A program made the position numbers and the translations under genes. The notes beneath the pieces are model-generated. The model searched no databases, was not told the DNA's origin, and saw only the letters and a program-made list of their open reading frames with translations. From Noviherbaspirillum autotrophicum (GTDB lineage: Bacteria > Pseudomonadota > Gammaproteobacteria > Burkholderiales > Burkholderiaceae_D), in assembly GCF_000818395.1 (NCBI RefSeq), contig NZ_JWJG01000028.1, forward strand, positions 2,587,195-2,651,194: a stretch of 64,000 bases of DNA, read 5' to 3'. Below are positions 1-8,994 of the stretch, in pieces (within the stretch, counting starts at the first letter, position 1; the number at the start of each line of letters is the position of its first letter).

Positions 1-1054
1 TGCGCATAACGTCGTCGAAGATCTTCAGGATGTTTTCCGGGTCGACACCGGCAAGAGTGTTGGTTCCTTCGATGAGAGTGATCGGGCGCTCGGTATTTTC
101 GCGTAGGGTGATACAGGGCACACCAAGGGCTGTTGTTTCCTCTTGAATGCCGCCGGAGTCGGTCAGAACCACGCGCGCGTCCCGCATCAGCCCCAACATC
201 TCCAGATATCCCATGGACGGCACCAGCAGAATGCGGGACGAGTCGAGCAACGCGGTCAAGCCATAGCGTGCAGCCATGGAACGCGTACGGGGGTGCATTG
301 GAAAAATTACGGGTAGCGTCTTGGAGACCATCTCCACTGTCTTCATCAGACCGTCGAGCGTTTCAGGATCATCGACATTGGAGGCGCGGTGCAGGGTAAA
401 CACAGCATATCCCTCGGTATCTTTCAGGAAACCCACTGCACCGGACTGCTGAATGATAGTTTCAACCGGCACCGCGTGGTCCAGATTGCGCCGCAACGTA
501 TCGATCATGACATTGCCGACAAAGTGGATGCGTTCTTCAGCGATCCCTTCGCGCAGCAAGTTATTGCGCCCCTCGCGTTCGGTCGTAAACAGCAGATCGG
601 CAATCTGATCTGTCAGAACTCGATTAATCTCTTCGGCCATCCGGCGATCGTGGCTACGCAATCCGGCCTCGACATGAATTACAGGCACTCCCTTTTTTGC
701 AGCCACAAGTGCACATGCCAAGGTAGAGTTGACATCGCCGACGACCAAGATGGCATCGGGCATTTGCTCATCCAGAGCGGGTTCGAAACGACGCATTATT
801 TCTGCAGTCTGGACTGCATGACTGCCCGCTCCAACTTCAAGGTTGACATCCGGCGCAGGAATGCCGAGCGCCTCGAAATACTGATGGCTCATCGCGGCGT
901 CGTAATGCTGCCCGGTATGCAGCAGTCGCATGTCAATGTCGGGCGATACGTCCCCTAACGCGGCCATGATGGGCGCTATCTTCATAAAATTGGGACGGGC
1001 GCCAACGACGCAGAGGAGGCGAAATGGTTTATGGACCGACGTGTTGGATCGCAT
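1..1054 (-). CDS. wecB: UDP-N-acetylglucosamine 2-epimerase, 3' end beyond window
   Basis: Converts UDP-GlcNAc to UDP-ManNAc in the cytoplasm, supplying a precursor for surface polysaccharide. I read 351 codons from the ATG at 1054 down to the window edge; the family is usually about 370-380 residues, so only the extreme C-terminus is missing. Seen in the translation: VVGARPNFMKIAPI near residue 16, LLHTGQHYD, VVGDVNST, HVEAGLRS, FTLHRASN and TDSGGIQEE, the standard substrate-binding and catalytic blocks of the family. No clear Shine-Dalgarno precedes the ATG, so the exact start is uncertain. It is the last visible gene of the leftward exopolysaccharide series, about 500 bp downstream of the ATPase gene. 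XrtA clusters commonly carry such an epimerase beside the exosortase. Confidence 0.93.
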   Translation of the reverse strand, partial: MRSNTSVHKPFRLLCVVGARPNFMKIAPIMAALGDVSPDIDMRLLHTGQHYDAAMSHQYFEALGIPAPDVNLEVGAGSHAVQTAEIMRRFEPALDEQMPDAILVVGDVNSTLACALVAAKKGVPVIHVEAGLRSHDRRMAEEINRVLTDQIADLLFTTEREGRNNLLREGIAEERIHFVGNVMIDTLRRNLDHAVPVETIIQQSGAVGFLKDTEGYAVFTLHRASNVDDPETLDGLMKTVEMVSKTLPVIFPMHPRTRSMAARYGLTALLDSSRILLVPSMGYLEMLGLMRDARVVLTDSGGIQEETTALGVPCITLRENTERPITLIEGTNTLAGVDPENILKIFDDVMR

Positions 1055-1557
1055 AATAGGCTTAAGGCTTGGAACTAATAGAGGCGGAAAGACGGCAGCT
1101 CTTGTTCGGAGCACAGCCTCAGTATGAGGGGCACGTGGGCGTTGCGCCTGTAATGGTCCTGCCGTGCGAGGCCACCGTCCAAGCTGCCCTCCACATAAAC
1201 ATGGAAAGGAGACCTTCGATGACAGAACGCTGTAAAGAAGAACGCATTGCACACTCCCTATTTTTTATTTTCTCGGATGTCGGAATGCGTGTCTTATTAA
1301 TTTTTATTGCCACGCATTTCCTAGATTTTTTGTAACATCGGGAGCTATTGTGCTAGCAGGATGCAATGGTAGTTTTGATAATCAACAAATAGTGAAGATC
1401 TGCAAGATTGCCCATGCGCTATTGGAAGCAAACACTGGTGCACTTGCCAGCGAAACGTCCCAAGCACGGTGGCACCTGCCGTTAGGCTCGTTCTGAAAAA
1501 TCAAAATATTCGACGCCGCCGGTCTTCCGTCATCACTTGAGCGCGATGCGATGGCCC
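1055..1557. other. Intergenic gap between wecB and the ATPase gene
   Basis: About 500 bp with no convincing gene on either strand. It is visibly more AT-rich than its neighbours, especially 1240-1400, and would contain any separate promoter for wecB. I see no terminator with a T-run, no tRNA and no repeat. Short reading frames here match nothing I recognise. Confidence 0.5.
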
Positions 1558-2385
1558 TTATCCAGTCAATACGCCGAACTCGCGTTGTACTTCGCTGATC
1601 ACTGTTTGAAGTTCCGCTTCATCAAACACATGCAATTCTTCCAGCGCCCCCATGAGGAAAAGGCGGTCGCATAAAGTATTAATCTTGCGTGGAATTCCGC
1701 CGGTGTAATCGTGGATCGCGGAATATGCTGCATCCGTTACCTGGGGGTCGTTTTTCCATTCGACGGTACGCAAGCGATGCTGGATATAAGAACAAGTTTC
1801 TAGATAGTCGAGTGGGCCCAGGTGATAAGCCGCAATAACGCGCTGCCGCAGCTGCTCCATATCAGGGCTAAGCATCGTCTGCCTGAATTGGGGCTGGCCA
1901 AGTAGGAATATCTGCATCATGCACTTGTCATCAGTCTGGAAATTGGACAGCATGCGAAGTTCCTCGACTGCTTGCGGTACAAGGTTCTGTGCCTCATCAA
2001 CGACAAGCAATGCACGCCGGCCGTGCTGGTCTCCCTGACGCAAGAACAATTCAAGCCTTGAAAGCAAGGTAGTCTTGCTTGCGTTTTCATAGGGGAGCCC
2101 AAATGCAGCAGCAACGCTGCGCAACACGTCATCCGGGTCGAGATAGGTGTTGACGATCTGGGCTGCCCTGATCTTGCTTGAGTCGAGCTTTTGAAACAGA
2201 TTGCGCATCAGCGTAGTCTTGCCGGCGCCGACCTCACCAGTAATCACGATGAAACCTTCACCACGCGAGACGCCATATTCCAGGTAAGCCATGGCCCGCT
2301 TGTGCCCTTTGCTACCAAAGAAGAAGTGCGGGTCCGGCTTGAGTTGAAATGGGTTGGCCGACAAACCGTAAAATGCTTCGTACAT
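1558..2385 (-). CDS. XrtA/PEP-CTERM-associated ATPase (ExeA/GspA-like AAA)
   Basis: A 275-residue AAA ATPase of the kind found in exosortase A exopolysaccharide loci (TIGR03015-type); it resembles the ATPase half of ExeA/GspA. It begins MYEAFYGLSANPFQL, the typical family start. Walker A is GEVGAGKTT (residues 50-58) and Walker B LLVVDE (about 125-130), followed by the sensor-like QIFLLGQPQFR and a C-terminal IPRKINTLCDR block. It has no signal peptide or membrane span, so it should be cytosolic. It lies 16 bp downstream of the outer-membrane barrel gene and is probably cotranscribed with it. Its exact role in polymer export or cell-surface assembly is unproven in the family. Confidence 0.9.
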   Translation of the reverse strand: MYEAFYGLSANPFQLKPDPHFFFGSKGHKRAMAYLEYGVSRGEGFIVITGEVGAGKTTLMRNLFQKLDSSKIRAAQIVNTYLDPDDVLRSVAAAFGLPYENASKTTLLSRLELFLRQGDQHGRRALLVVDEAQNLVPQAVEELRMLSNFQTDDKCMMQIFLLGQPQFRQTMLSPDMEQLRQRVIAAYHLGPLDYLETCSYIQHRLRTVEWKNDPQVTDAAYSAIHDYTGGIPRKINTLCDRLFLMGALEELHVFDEAELQTVISEVQREFGVLTG

Positions 2386-2401
2386 TGCGTGGTAAACCTC
2401 G

Positions 2402-3937
2402 CTAAAAGTTCATCAGGAGAAAAGCGGTTAACGCGTTTTCGCGGAATTCATTGCCAGCCTGGCTCGAACGCTTTTCAAGCCGTCGTAACTCGATTCCGCC
2501 ATTGAGCTTGGGGTGCAGCTGGTGCGCTACGCCCATCCTGAATGTCATATTGTCGTCGTGTCTGTCGCTGGTGGCCGCACTTGCCCTGCTAAAGGCGGCA
2601 TTCGCCGCAAGACGGGTACGCGGAGAAAGCGCCCAGTTCCAAAGGGCGCTGACGCCGTTCTGGCGCGTCGCATCGTCCAGCAGAGCTCCCGTCGAGGCCG
2701 TCGTTCCCGCTGCCGATTGTGGGTCACGTTCTGTATGAAAGACAGTGACGATTAATGTGTTCTTCGTCCCTCTGGATGCCACAGATACATTAGCGCTCTT
2801 CTGGAGGAACACGCGATTGGAAAAGGTATTGACTGGGGCTACAAGGCTCGGCGGCAGGTTGGCATCATGGATAAAGCGGCTCACCTGCTTTTCGCGCTCC
2901 ACCTTGTCCGGCACGCTGTTCATCAGTAACCCATCCAGAAAGGCAGCCGTGTCGCTAGTCGATGGAAGAAGGAACTGCGAACGTGCGGTTGTAATTTCCT
3001 CCTGATAGGCTGCACTAAAGACGGCAATACGAGCGCGATGCTGTGCGGCGAACGATACGGTGTTGCCAAAGTAACGCCGCCCGGCGCTAATCGAGATGGA
3101 AGTCCGCTGTGCTGGCATCCAGTCAGCGCCGAGCGCCCAGAATGCACCTTCCGGCTTCTCGCCGATGGCAACATAATTGTTGCGTTCATAGCCGGCGCTT
3201 CCCGTCGCTGCGAAACGAGGTGTTAACAGATAACGCAGCGATCCGGACAACCTTTTCAAATCAACATCGTCGGAGGACTTGTAGTCGATTCTCTGCGCGT
3301 CGTACAAGGCGCTCCACTGCAAGGCTCTGAAATCTCGCCCGCTATCCAGGCTTATATGGACGCGATTCGACTGGCTATCGAGCAGATTGTCAGCGCTCGA
3401 ACTAACTCCGTCGCAGCTAACACGCAATTCGGCAGTCGCACTATGACCGAAATGATGGCGCAAGTATGGGCTGAGCGTATAGGTCCGCACCTCAGCCTGA
3501 TTTCCATTCAGGTTGCCGTTGTCGGCAACCTGGGCACCAAACGGTGAAATTGCCTGTTGCCCAAGCGATGCATCGCCATCGAAAAACAGCAAGTCATCAA
3601 CCAAGGTCGCATCGGCTGCAGCATGCAGCTGATGCTGCGTATTCGATGCTCCGCTTGTGCGCGCGTAAAAGAAATTGCGCATGACATAATCTGCATTCAA
3701 ATGCATGCGCGATCCGACTCCTCTCACTGCGAGGTTGGGTGCAACTTCAGTGACAAAATCACTGCGCTCGGCGCCGCGAGAAGCAAGCGTCAGGTTATCG
3801 GTATACGTTTCCCTTAGATCAAGACCTGGCGTAATGCTCCATTCCGCAGCACTAGCGGACTGCGGCCACGCAAGGGCAACACAGGCCGCCATCGGCGCCA
3901 GAGGAAAGAGGCAGACATAAGCACGACGGATTCGCAT
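2402..3937 (-). CDS. XrtA-associated outer-membrane beta-barrel protein
   Basis: A 511-residue protein like the TIGR03016-type outer-membrane proteins of PEP-CTERM exopolysaccharide clusters. A signal peptide is visible (MRIRRAYVC, hydrophobic core, then SASAAEW). After it come many alternating amphipathic strands ending in a terminal Phe (FLLMNF), typical of outer-membrane barrels. I chose the ATG at 3937 because it begins a clean signal peptide just 4 bp after the kinase stop; an upstream in-frame ATG at 3961 would overlap the kinase gene. It probably acts with the Wza-type lipoprotein and chain-length protein in polymer secretion. That function is inferred from context. Confidence 0.85.
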   Translation of the reverse strand: MRIRRAYVCLFPLAPMAACVALAWPQSASAAEWSITPGLDLRETYTDNLTLASRGAERSDFVTEVAPNLAVRGVGSRMHLNADYVMRNFFYARTSGASNTQHQLHAAADATLVDDLLFFDGDASLGQQAISPFGAQVADNGNLNGNQAEVRTYTLSPYLRHHFGHSATAELRVSCDGVSSSADNLLDSQSNRVHISLDSGRDFRALQWSALYDAQRIDYKSSDDVDLKRLSGSLRYLLTPRFAATGSAGYERNNYVAIGEKPEGAFWALGADWMPAQRTSISISAGRRYFGNTVSFAAQHRARIAVFSAAYQEEITTARSQFLLPSTSDTAAFLDGLLMNSVPDKVEREKQVSRFIHDANLPPSLVAPVNTFSNRVFLQKSANVSVASRGTKNTLIVTVFHTERDPQSAAGTTASTGALLDDATRQNGVSALWNWALSPRTRLAANAAFSRASAATSDRHDDNMTFRMGVAHQLHPKLNGGIELRRLEKRSSQAGNEFRENALTAFLLMNF

Positions 3938-3941
3938 GGCA

Positions 3942-4832
3942 CTAGTTGCTGTAATAACCATAGGAATCGTGCTCCGCGAAATCCCGCCTCTTATTGTAGA
4001 GGAGGCTCACATTGTCACACGTACCAATGCGACGCAACGCGTCCTTCACCGCGTTTTGCGTCGTCTTTTCCGCCTCCACGACCATGACGATTTGTCCCAT
4101 CTGCTCCGCTAGTACGCGCGCTTCGCTGGTCAACAAAACGGGAGGCGAATCGAAGATCACAATCCGGTCTGCGTATCGCGCAGCGATCTGGTCAAGCAAC
4201 AGCTTCATCGACTGGCTCGCCAACAACTCGGTCGCATTCTTTGGGCTGGCTCCGCTTGGCAGAATGGTCAGCGCGTCCACATTGGTCTTGACTAATACAT
4301 CGCTCACGTCCAATGAATCGTCGCGTAACAAATCCATCAGGCCTTTCTGTGCCTCGATACCTAGTGTCGACAGTACGGACGGGCGCGCGACATCGGCATC
4401 CACAAGCAATACCGTATGATCCATCTCCATGGCGATACTCATGGCCAGGTTGATCGAACAAAAGGTTTTTCCCTCGCCAGGAAGCGCACTCGTCACCATA
4501 ATCAGATTGCCGTGCCGTCCGGCCCGCTCATCCCGCCGCAACGCGGAGCTGATGAGCGAGCGCTTGATGAACCGAAATTCCTCGGCAATCGGAGTGCGCT
4601 CCCCATTAGGCGTCACCATGCCTTCGGCATGCAACCGCTCAAGATCGATATGGTGGCGCGGAGTGCTGGCGTTTTCTCGCGCTCGCGTTTCCGATTCCTG
4701 CGGCCTCCTGTCGATGTCAACTTGGGGGCCAAACGAAGCAGGTGTAGCCGCAGGAGACACGGAGGAAACACGGGGCCGGGTTTCCATGGATTTCTGGGCA
4801 AGGCGGCCGGCGGCCTTTTCAATAATGCTCAC
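3942..4832 (-). CDS. XrtA-associated tyrosine autokinase (BY-kinase)
   Basis: A 296-residue bacterial tyrosine kinase of the CpsD/Wzc-C class that works with the Wzz-like protein encoded just upstream to control polymer length. Walker A is PGEGKT (residues 118-123), Walker A' VDADVARPS (about 144-152) and Walker B IVIFDSPP. The C-terminus has the expected Tyr cluster (DSYGYYSN) for autophosphorylation. The start is a GTG at 4832: the product then begins MSIIEKAAGRL like its relatives, and GGGAGAG lies directly upstream. A longer reading frame to 4925 would start with TTG and has no family support. It lacks the membrane domain of Wzc, as expected when that part is a separate gene. Confidence 0.9.
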   Translation of the reverse strand: MSIIEKAAGRLAQKSMETRPRVSSVSPAATPASFGPQVDIDRRPQESETRARENASTPRHHIDLERLHAEGMVTPNGERTPIAEEFRFIKRSLISSALRRDERAGRHGNLIMVTSALPGEGKTFCSINLAMSIAMEMDHTVLLVDADVARPSVLSTLGIEAQKGLMDLLRDDSLDVSDVLVKTNVDALTILPSGASPKNATELLASQSMKLLLDQIAARYADRIVIFDSPPVLLTSEARVLAEQMGQIVMVVEAEKTTQNAVKDALRRIGTCDNVSLLYNKRRDFAEHDSYGYYSN

Positions 4833-4927
4833 ATTCTCTCCCAAGGAAATTTTAGTACTTGTATTACGACCGATTCGCCCGCCCCGCCTCTTTCTGGCAA
4901 AAGAGATAGAGGCAGGAGGCCTCAAAT

Positions 4928-6457
4928 TTAGTACATGACCAGCATGCGCGCTGCGACGCCGCTACACAGTATGAGCAGCAGGGCAATGGATCCGACAAAA
5001 GCAACATTTCCTTTGCGATGCCGCATCCTTTCCTGTTCTGTCCAATACATGCCGACCGTTCCCAGGACCGGCAGCCCGGTCACTTCGCGCAGGCTATACT
5101 GCGTCAGGAATGTCGCACGGACTTTGCTCATCAAGAAGGCCGCCCCGATGCCAGCAGCGATGGCGCCGAACACAACACCGATGAACAGTTTCAGCCTGGG
5201 TGGGCCGGCGGGCGTCGGCGGCACCATTGGCGGATCGACGACACGGAACGTCAGCATGTCGGTGGTATTGGTAAGGTCGCCAGCCAGTTTTGCGGCTTCA
5301 CGGCGTCCGAGCAGCTTCTCGTAGTTTTCCTTGTTGATCTGGTAATCGCGATTTAGTTGAGCGAACTGTGCCTCTACTTCGGGCACCGCCTTATTCATTG
5401 CCGTAAGGCGATTGACACGGCTTGCATATTCATCCACCCGTGCTCGCAGCGACGCCACACGTGCCTCTGCCTCGGCAAGGGAAATCGTCAACTTCTGGAG
5501 CAGGGGGCTGTAATTGGCGCCCCGGTCCGGATTCGGCCTTCTTATCTTGGCTTCCTCGCGTTTGCGTTCCTCTAGTTGCGCAATCAACCGCTGCGTCGCG
5601 ATGATGTCGGGATGCGCAGAGGTAAACTGCATTTGCAAGTTATCGAGGTTCTTGCGCAGTGCCTGTAACCTCTCGTCGAGTTCTGGATTGCTTGCGGCGG
5701 CAGCGCGCATTGCTGTGGTGGCATCAGCTTCGTCACCGGCAATCTGACGCTTGAGCGCGTCACGCGCCTGTTCAGCCTCGTGCAGTTCGAGTCGAGCCTG
5801 ATTGAGGGTATCGGTGGCATCCATCAGTTTGCTGTTGTAATCGCCGCCCTGCCGGGATAACAGCCCCGAATTCTTGAGCATGAACTCTTTGCGCGCATTT
5901 TCTGCCGCAGTCAGTTTCTCTTCATAAGACTTGATCTGATCGTCAATGAAGCTCACCGCATTCTCGGATTCCTTCTTCTTGTCGCCTATGCCGGCTTCCA
6001 CAAAGATAGCTAGCAGAGAGCGGACCACATCCTTTGCCAGTTTCGGGTTCTCGTTGTTGTAGGTGATGGTGTAGATGTTGTCGTGCGGGCTGCCGGCGAG
6101 CTTGATATCACGCGCCAGCTTTTCAAGCAGCTCTTCCTTTTCCTTTGGCGTATTAATCTTGATGTCGAGATCCACCATCCGGACAAGCCGCTCCAGGTTA
6201 GGGCGGCTAAGTAAGGTCCGGCTCATGATTCCAACTTGCTGTTCAACATTGGGAACAGTCGTCATGCCAGAAAGGAGCGGCTTGAGGATGCTTTGCGTAT
6301 CGACAAAAACCCGGGCAGAAGCCTCGTATTTATCGGGGAGGATATGCACAACAATACCGCCGGCAATCGCGACCAGCCAAGCTGTTGCAAGCGCTAACCA
6401 GCGATATTTCCAGATTCCCTTGACATGGGCGATCAGCTGCGCCAGTTGTTCTTCCAT
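4928..6457 (-). CDS. Polysaccharide chain-length determinant protein, XrtA system (Wzz-like)
   Basis: A 509-residue inner-membrane protein of the TIGR03007 type. It has an N-terminal Wzz domain with a membrane helix at about residues 19-38 (WLALATAWLVAIAGGIVV), a long periplasmic coiled-coil region (about 170-400, many KEL/AEQ heptads) and a second helix near 480-505. A Pro-rich block (VDPPMVPPTPAGPPRLK) precedes the C-terminal helix, as in Wzz/GumC proteins. It has no kinase domain; the separate tyrosine kinase follows after 95 bp. It sets polymer length and couples synthesis to export. It is the first gene of the leftward chain-length, kinase, barrel, ATPase run. Confidence 0.9.
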   Translation of the reverse strand: MEEQLAQLIAHVKGIWKYRWLALATAWLVAIAGGIVVHILPDKYEASARVFVDTQSILKPLLSGMTTVPNVEQQVGIMSRTLLSRPNLERLVRMVDLDIKINTPKEKEELLEKLARDIKLAGSPHDNIYTITYNNENPKLAKDVVRSLLAIFVEAGIGDKKKESENAVSFIDDQIKSYEEKLTAAENARKEFMLKNSGLLSRQGGDYNSKLMDATDTLNQARLELHEAEQARDALKRQIAGDEADATTAMRAAAASNPELDERLQALRKNLDNLQMQFTSAHPDIIATQRLIAQLEERKREEAKIRRPNPDRGANYSPLLQKLTISLAEAEARVASLRARVDEYASRVNRLTAMNKAVPEVEAQFAQLNRDYQINKENYEKLLGRREAAKLAGDLTNTTDMLTFRVVDPPMVPPTPAGPPRLKLFIGVVFGAIAAGIGAAFLMSKVRATFLTQYSLREVTGLPVLGTVGMYWTEQERMRHRKGNVAFVGSIALLLILCSGVAARMLVMY

Positions 6458-6576
6458 CTATCCGTGCTCCCTGATGTGTCGCGATAGGCTCCCGCGACCG
6501 GCGTGACTTGTATTGAAGGCAGCGCGATTTCCGCGCCATCAAAGGTTACTTTTATCCGCAGAGTAAGAGTTGACGT

Positions 6577-6591
6577 TTGTCAAGGTGACAA
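6577..6591. promoter_or_regulatory. Dyad TTGTCA-AGG-TGACAA, candidate operator
   Basis: A perfect 6-bp inverted repeat with a 3-bp spacer, 120 bp upstream of the chain-length gene start. On the leftward strand its edge includes TTGACA, a consensus -35 hexamer, but no -10 at normal spacing is obvious. The symmetry is read directly; a protein-binding role is inference. Confidence 0.4.
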
Positions 6592-6717
6592 CTGGAATTG
6601 GCGAAAAGTCGTGATGCCAAGCCGGTGAAGTTCACAGGCCAAGTGGTTACCGGACTAAATCGTTGAAACGGCGAGAAGCTCCGTCCGACGGGATGGGCGA
6701 ATCCCAAAAATGACTAA

Positions 6718-6743
6718 ATGCCGAGGATCGAACTCCTCGGCAT
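6718..6743 (-). terminator. Hairpin after the PEP-CTERM gene
   Basis: A perfect 9-bp stem ATGCCGAGG / CCTCGGCAT with an 8-nt loop, 35 bp beyond the stop codon. On the leftward strand a TTTTT run follows only after about 8 nt, so it is a weak intrinsic terminator at best. Confidence 0.5.
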
Positions 6744-6777
6744 AAAGAGAGGACATGCAGAAAATCGGGCGCTATGT

Positions 6778-7434
6778 TTAATTGCCACGCGCTCCCTTGC
6801 GCCGCATCGCGAGCATCCCCAGTAAACCGGCACCGAGGAGCGAGACGGGAAGAGGTTCAGGTACGTTGTTCGGCCCCTGCACTTCGCTGATCCGGAACTG
6901 TCTGCCGTCATCGATATTCACCATTTCGACGCCAGTGCTGCTGTTGATGTCGACGCTGGTGATACGCTGCCCGTTGGTAGCAAGGATCGTCAAGAAGTTT
7001 TCCCCGTTGCCGACCGCCAGATTGTAAGTCGCGTCCGGGCCGTTCACCTGGTGAACCGTGATCACAGCCGTACCGGTATCTCCCTGGACGGCGTTAAGAT
7101 TGAAAATGAGATCGCCGAACGTGCCTCCATTGAGCAGCGAAACCGTCAAATCCGTGAAGGCGCCGTCGGCCGCATCGACGCGCGCCTGGCCGTTGGCCGG
7201 GGTCACCAGATTTTCCGTCGACGTAAAAGCGACCAGAACATCGGATTGATTGGTCCTGCCAGTTACCGTCAGCGCCGGGCCGGAAATGGTGCCAGCGCCA
7301 TTGAACAGGATGTTTTCCTCGCCAGACTGTTGAGGATTATTTCCCGGTAAGAACATAATGTCGGCATGCGCCAAGCCGCTTGCCAAAGACAGTGCAACAG
7401 CCACTGCCGTCAGGCTCTTTTTAAAAATATCCAT
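6778..7434 (-). CDS. PEP-CTERM sorting-domain protein (exosortase cargo 1)
   Basis: A 218-residue secreted protein. It has a signal peptide (MDIFKKSLTAVAV...GLAHA, about 24 residues) and a low-complexity Asn/Gly/Thr-rich, cysteine-free body. The C-terminal exosortase signal starts at residue 191: VPEP, a hydrophobic helix and a basic tail (RRKGAR). It should be exported by Sec, then cleaved and attached at the cell surface by the exosortase. The body matches no domain I can name. The start ATG has a good AAGGAGA site. It is preceded by a sigma-54-type promoter and an upstream box shared with the second PEP-CTERM gene, pointing to PrsR control. Confidence 0.9.
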   Translation of the reverse strand: MDIFKKSLTAVAVALSLASGLAHADIMFLPGNNPQQSGEENILFNGAGTISGPALTVTGRTNQSDVLVAFTSTENLVTPANGQARVDAADGAFTDLTVSLLNGGTFGDLIFNLNAVQGDTGTAVITVHQVNGPDATYNLAVGNGENFLTILATNGQRITSVDINSSTGVEMVNIDDGRQFRISEVQGPNNVPEPLPVSLLGAGLLGMLAMRRKGARGN

Positions 7435-7489
7435 CGCTTCTCCTTATTGTTGCAGTTAGTAGAACGTGCCATGACACCACGCAGTAAAG

Positions 7490-7505
7490 AGCAACAAGCA
7501 GGCCA
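7490..7505 (-). promoter_or_regulatory. Sigma-54 (-24/-12) promoter of PEP-CTERM gene 1
   Basis: On the leftward strand the sequence reads TGGCCT-GCTTG-TTGCT. The invariant GG and GC are 10 bp apart, as required by the TGGCAC-N5-TTGCW consensus. The predicted start is near 7480, giving a leader of about 45 nt before the ATG at 7434. The match is read directly; function is inferred from the PrsR context. Confidence 0.75.
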
Positions 7506-7568
7506 GGCTCATAATCTCTTTTTTTTTCAGGCACTTGCGCAAATAGAGAGCTCGTCAATTAGGACGGG

Positions 7569-7587
7569 TGTAAAACTAGTCGACAGC
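7569..7587 (-). promoter_or_regulatory. Shared upstream box, PEP-CTERM gene 1
   Basis: In gene orientation the box is GCTGTCGA-N5-TTTACA. The same box precedes the second PEP-CTERM gene, 14 of 19 positions identical and all differences inside the spacer. In both cases the box edge is 64 bp from the -24 edge of the promoter. It is a candidate enhancer site for the sigma-54 activator PrsR. Confidence 0.7.
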
Positions 7588-8002
7588 TCTTGTTGCGCGC
7601 ATAGCCGAATATGGGCTTGCATACTGTGATCGCTAGCTGTACACATTGCAAGAGACTGAGTCGCAACAAGACAAACTCTGATTTTGGCGCTTGCTATTTA
7701 TCGAGCCATCACATGCTCGCTGATCAAGCGACAGGTGAGAAGAGCGCATTCTGTCGTGGCGGCGCAAGGGCGGCATCGAAGACTGCGATGGTGGAAACCG
7801 GCGACAACGTCTATTTTTAATTGGGGTGTTTCCAATAACGGACCGGCCTTTGACACGATGCGCGCAAAGATAAAAGCTCCCACAACAATATCGCTATTTC
7901 ACGACAATCTAAGGATTCCATGCAGACCAAGCCGGCAAGCTGCATGCTTGAACCTAGGTGCAGTAGTTCGAAAGTCGATATTCGTCTTGACGATGCACTG
8001 CA

Positions 8003-8035
8003 TATAAAAAAACACAGCGGCCATACGGCCGCTGT
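8003..8035 (-). terminator. Rho-independent terminator of PEP-CTERM gene 2
   Basis: A perfect 9-bp stem ACAGCGGCC / GGCCGCTGT (8014-8022 with 8027-8035) and a 4-nt loop. On the leftward strand it is followed by GTTTTTTTATATG. It lies 18 bp after the stop codon of the PEP-CTERM gene. Confidence 0.85.
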
Positions 8036-8052
8036 TCATACCTGCTCTCCGA

Positions 8053-8823
8053 TTAAACCTGCTTGCTGTCGCGACGACGGCGTGCCAACCCGCCGAAGCC
8101 CAGCAGGCCTGCGCCCAGCAGCAGCGCGGTGCCCGGCTCCGGCACTGCGGCAACGACGCTTTCCACACGAATCACCAGATCCTGAAAGTCGCTGTCACCA
8201 CCAACGGTGTCCTCGAATCCGATCACCCAGTTGGTGCCATTCACACCGGTGCCATGGTATGCCACCGAGTAGGCATTGCCGCCATTGAGCTGATCGGCAG
8301 TATAGAAGTTGTTGCCGCTAGTGCCCGGGCCGGACAGGAAGAAGCCAAACTGTGCCCATGGGATACCGGAGAAGGTTCCGGTAACCACGTCACCTGCATT
8401 GCCACCGATCTGGCCAATGATGCCGGTGTCAGCGCCGGTCCATGCAATCGTGGCACGCGTACCAATGCTGGCTGATCCATTGAAGATGAGGCGTTCGGTC
8501 AATGCGGTCGTATCCGTGCCGCCCCACAGCCCCAAGCTGTTGGAATTGGCGTTTCCCGCGAATTCGAACGACAGGACCGGGGTCACCGTCGGAAAAATCG
8601 GGCTGGAAGAACTCCACATCGCGGCGCTGTCCTGATTTGTCGCGGCACTAACGCCTTGGCCCGGGAATACTGAATCAAGGATTTCCTGCATCGACGTCTC
8701 GCCGCTGACACCGATTGGTACCGGCCGCGTATTGGTCAAATCGATCGGGGCAGCCAGTGCACTTCCCCCCATCATCACGCCAACAGCGAGGCTGACTGCA
8801 CTAGCTAGGTTTTTGAATGTCAT
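8053..8823 (-). CDS. PEP-CTERM sorting-domain protein (exosortase cargo 2)
   Basis: A 256-residue secreted, cysteine-free protein. The signal peptide is about 24 residues (MTFKNLASAVSLAVGV...SALA). The C-terminal exosortase signal begins at residue 227: VPEPGTALLLGAGLLG, then RRRRDSKQV. Before it, GFEDTVGGDSDFQDLVIRVE resembles the end of DUF4114-like surface domains, often linked to calcium-binding or adhesive proteins. The ATG at 8823 was chosen because it opens the signal peptide and has GGAG upstream; a TTG five codons earlier is unlikely. A sigma-54 promoter and the shared upstream box precede it, and a strong terminator follows. It is probably a secreted, sugar-coated matrix or surface protein. 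Confidence 0.92.
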   Translation of the reverse strand: MTFKNLASAVSLAVGVMMGGSALAAPIDLTNTRPVPIGVSGETSMQEILDSVFPGQGVSAATNQDSAAMWSSSSPIFPTVTPVLSFEFAGNANSNSLGLWGGTDTTALTERLIFNGSASIGTRATIAWTGADTGIIGQIGGNAGDVVTGTFSGIPWAQFGFFLSGPGTSGNNFYTADQLNGGNAYSVAYHGTGVNGTNWVIGFEDTVGGDSDFQDLVIRVESVVAAVPEPGTALLLGAGLLGFGGLARRRRDSKQV

Positions 8824-8915
8824 GATCTTGCACTCCAAATTGAATACTTGTTTTGAAATTTGCTTGCTACTTACTGAGTGAATACCGATTGCTTCGTGTA
8901 TTGCGAATCAGTAAT

Positions 8916-8931
8916 CGCAATATGTATGCCA
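8916..8931 (-). promoter_or_regulatory. Sigma-54 (-24/-12) promoter of PEP-CTERM gene 2
   Basis: The leftward strand reads TGGCAT-ACATA-TTGCG, one or two positions from the consensus with GG and GC correctly spaced. The predicted start is near 8905, giving a leader of about 82 nt. Confidence 0.75.
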
Positions 8932-8994
8932 TGCAATACAACTGCTTTCAAAACAAGGACTTAATAGATTTGACTGCCTTGTTGGCCGCGCCAC

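Larger units (their letters stand above)
6458..6777. other. Intergenic region upstream of the chain-length operon
   Basis: About 320 bp. It contains the terminator hairpin of the PEP-CTERM gene at 6718-6743 and a 6-bp inverted repeat at 6577-6591. It also holds the leftward promoter region of the chain-length operon. No coding potential is seen. Confidence 0.6.
7435..8052. other. Intergenic region between the two PEP-CTERM genes
   Basis: About 620 bp without a convincing gene. It holds the sigma-54 promoter and upstream box of the left PEP-CTERM gene (7490-7587) and the terminator of the right one (8003-8035). The stretch 7590-8000 shows nothing further. Confidence 0.6.
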
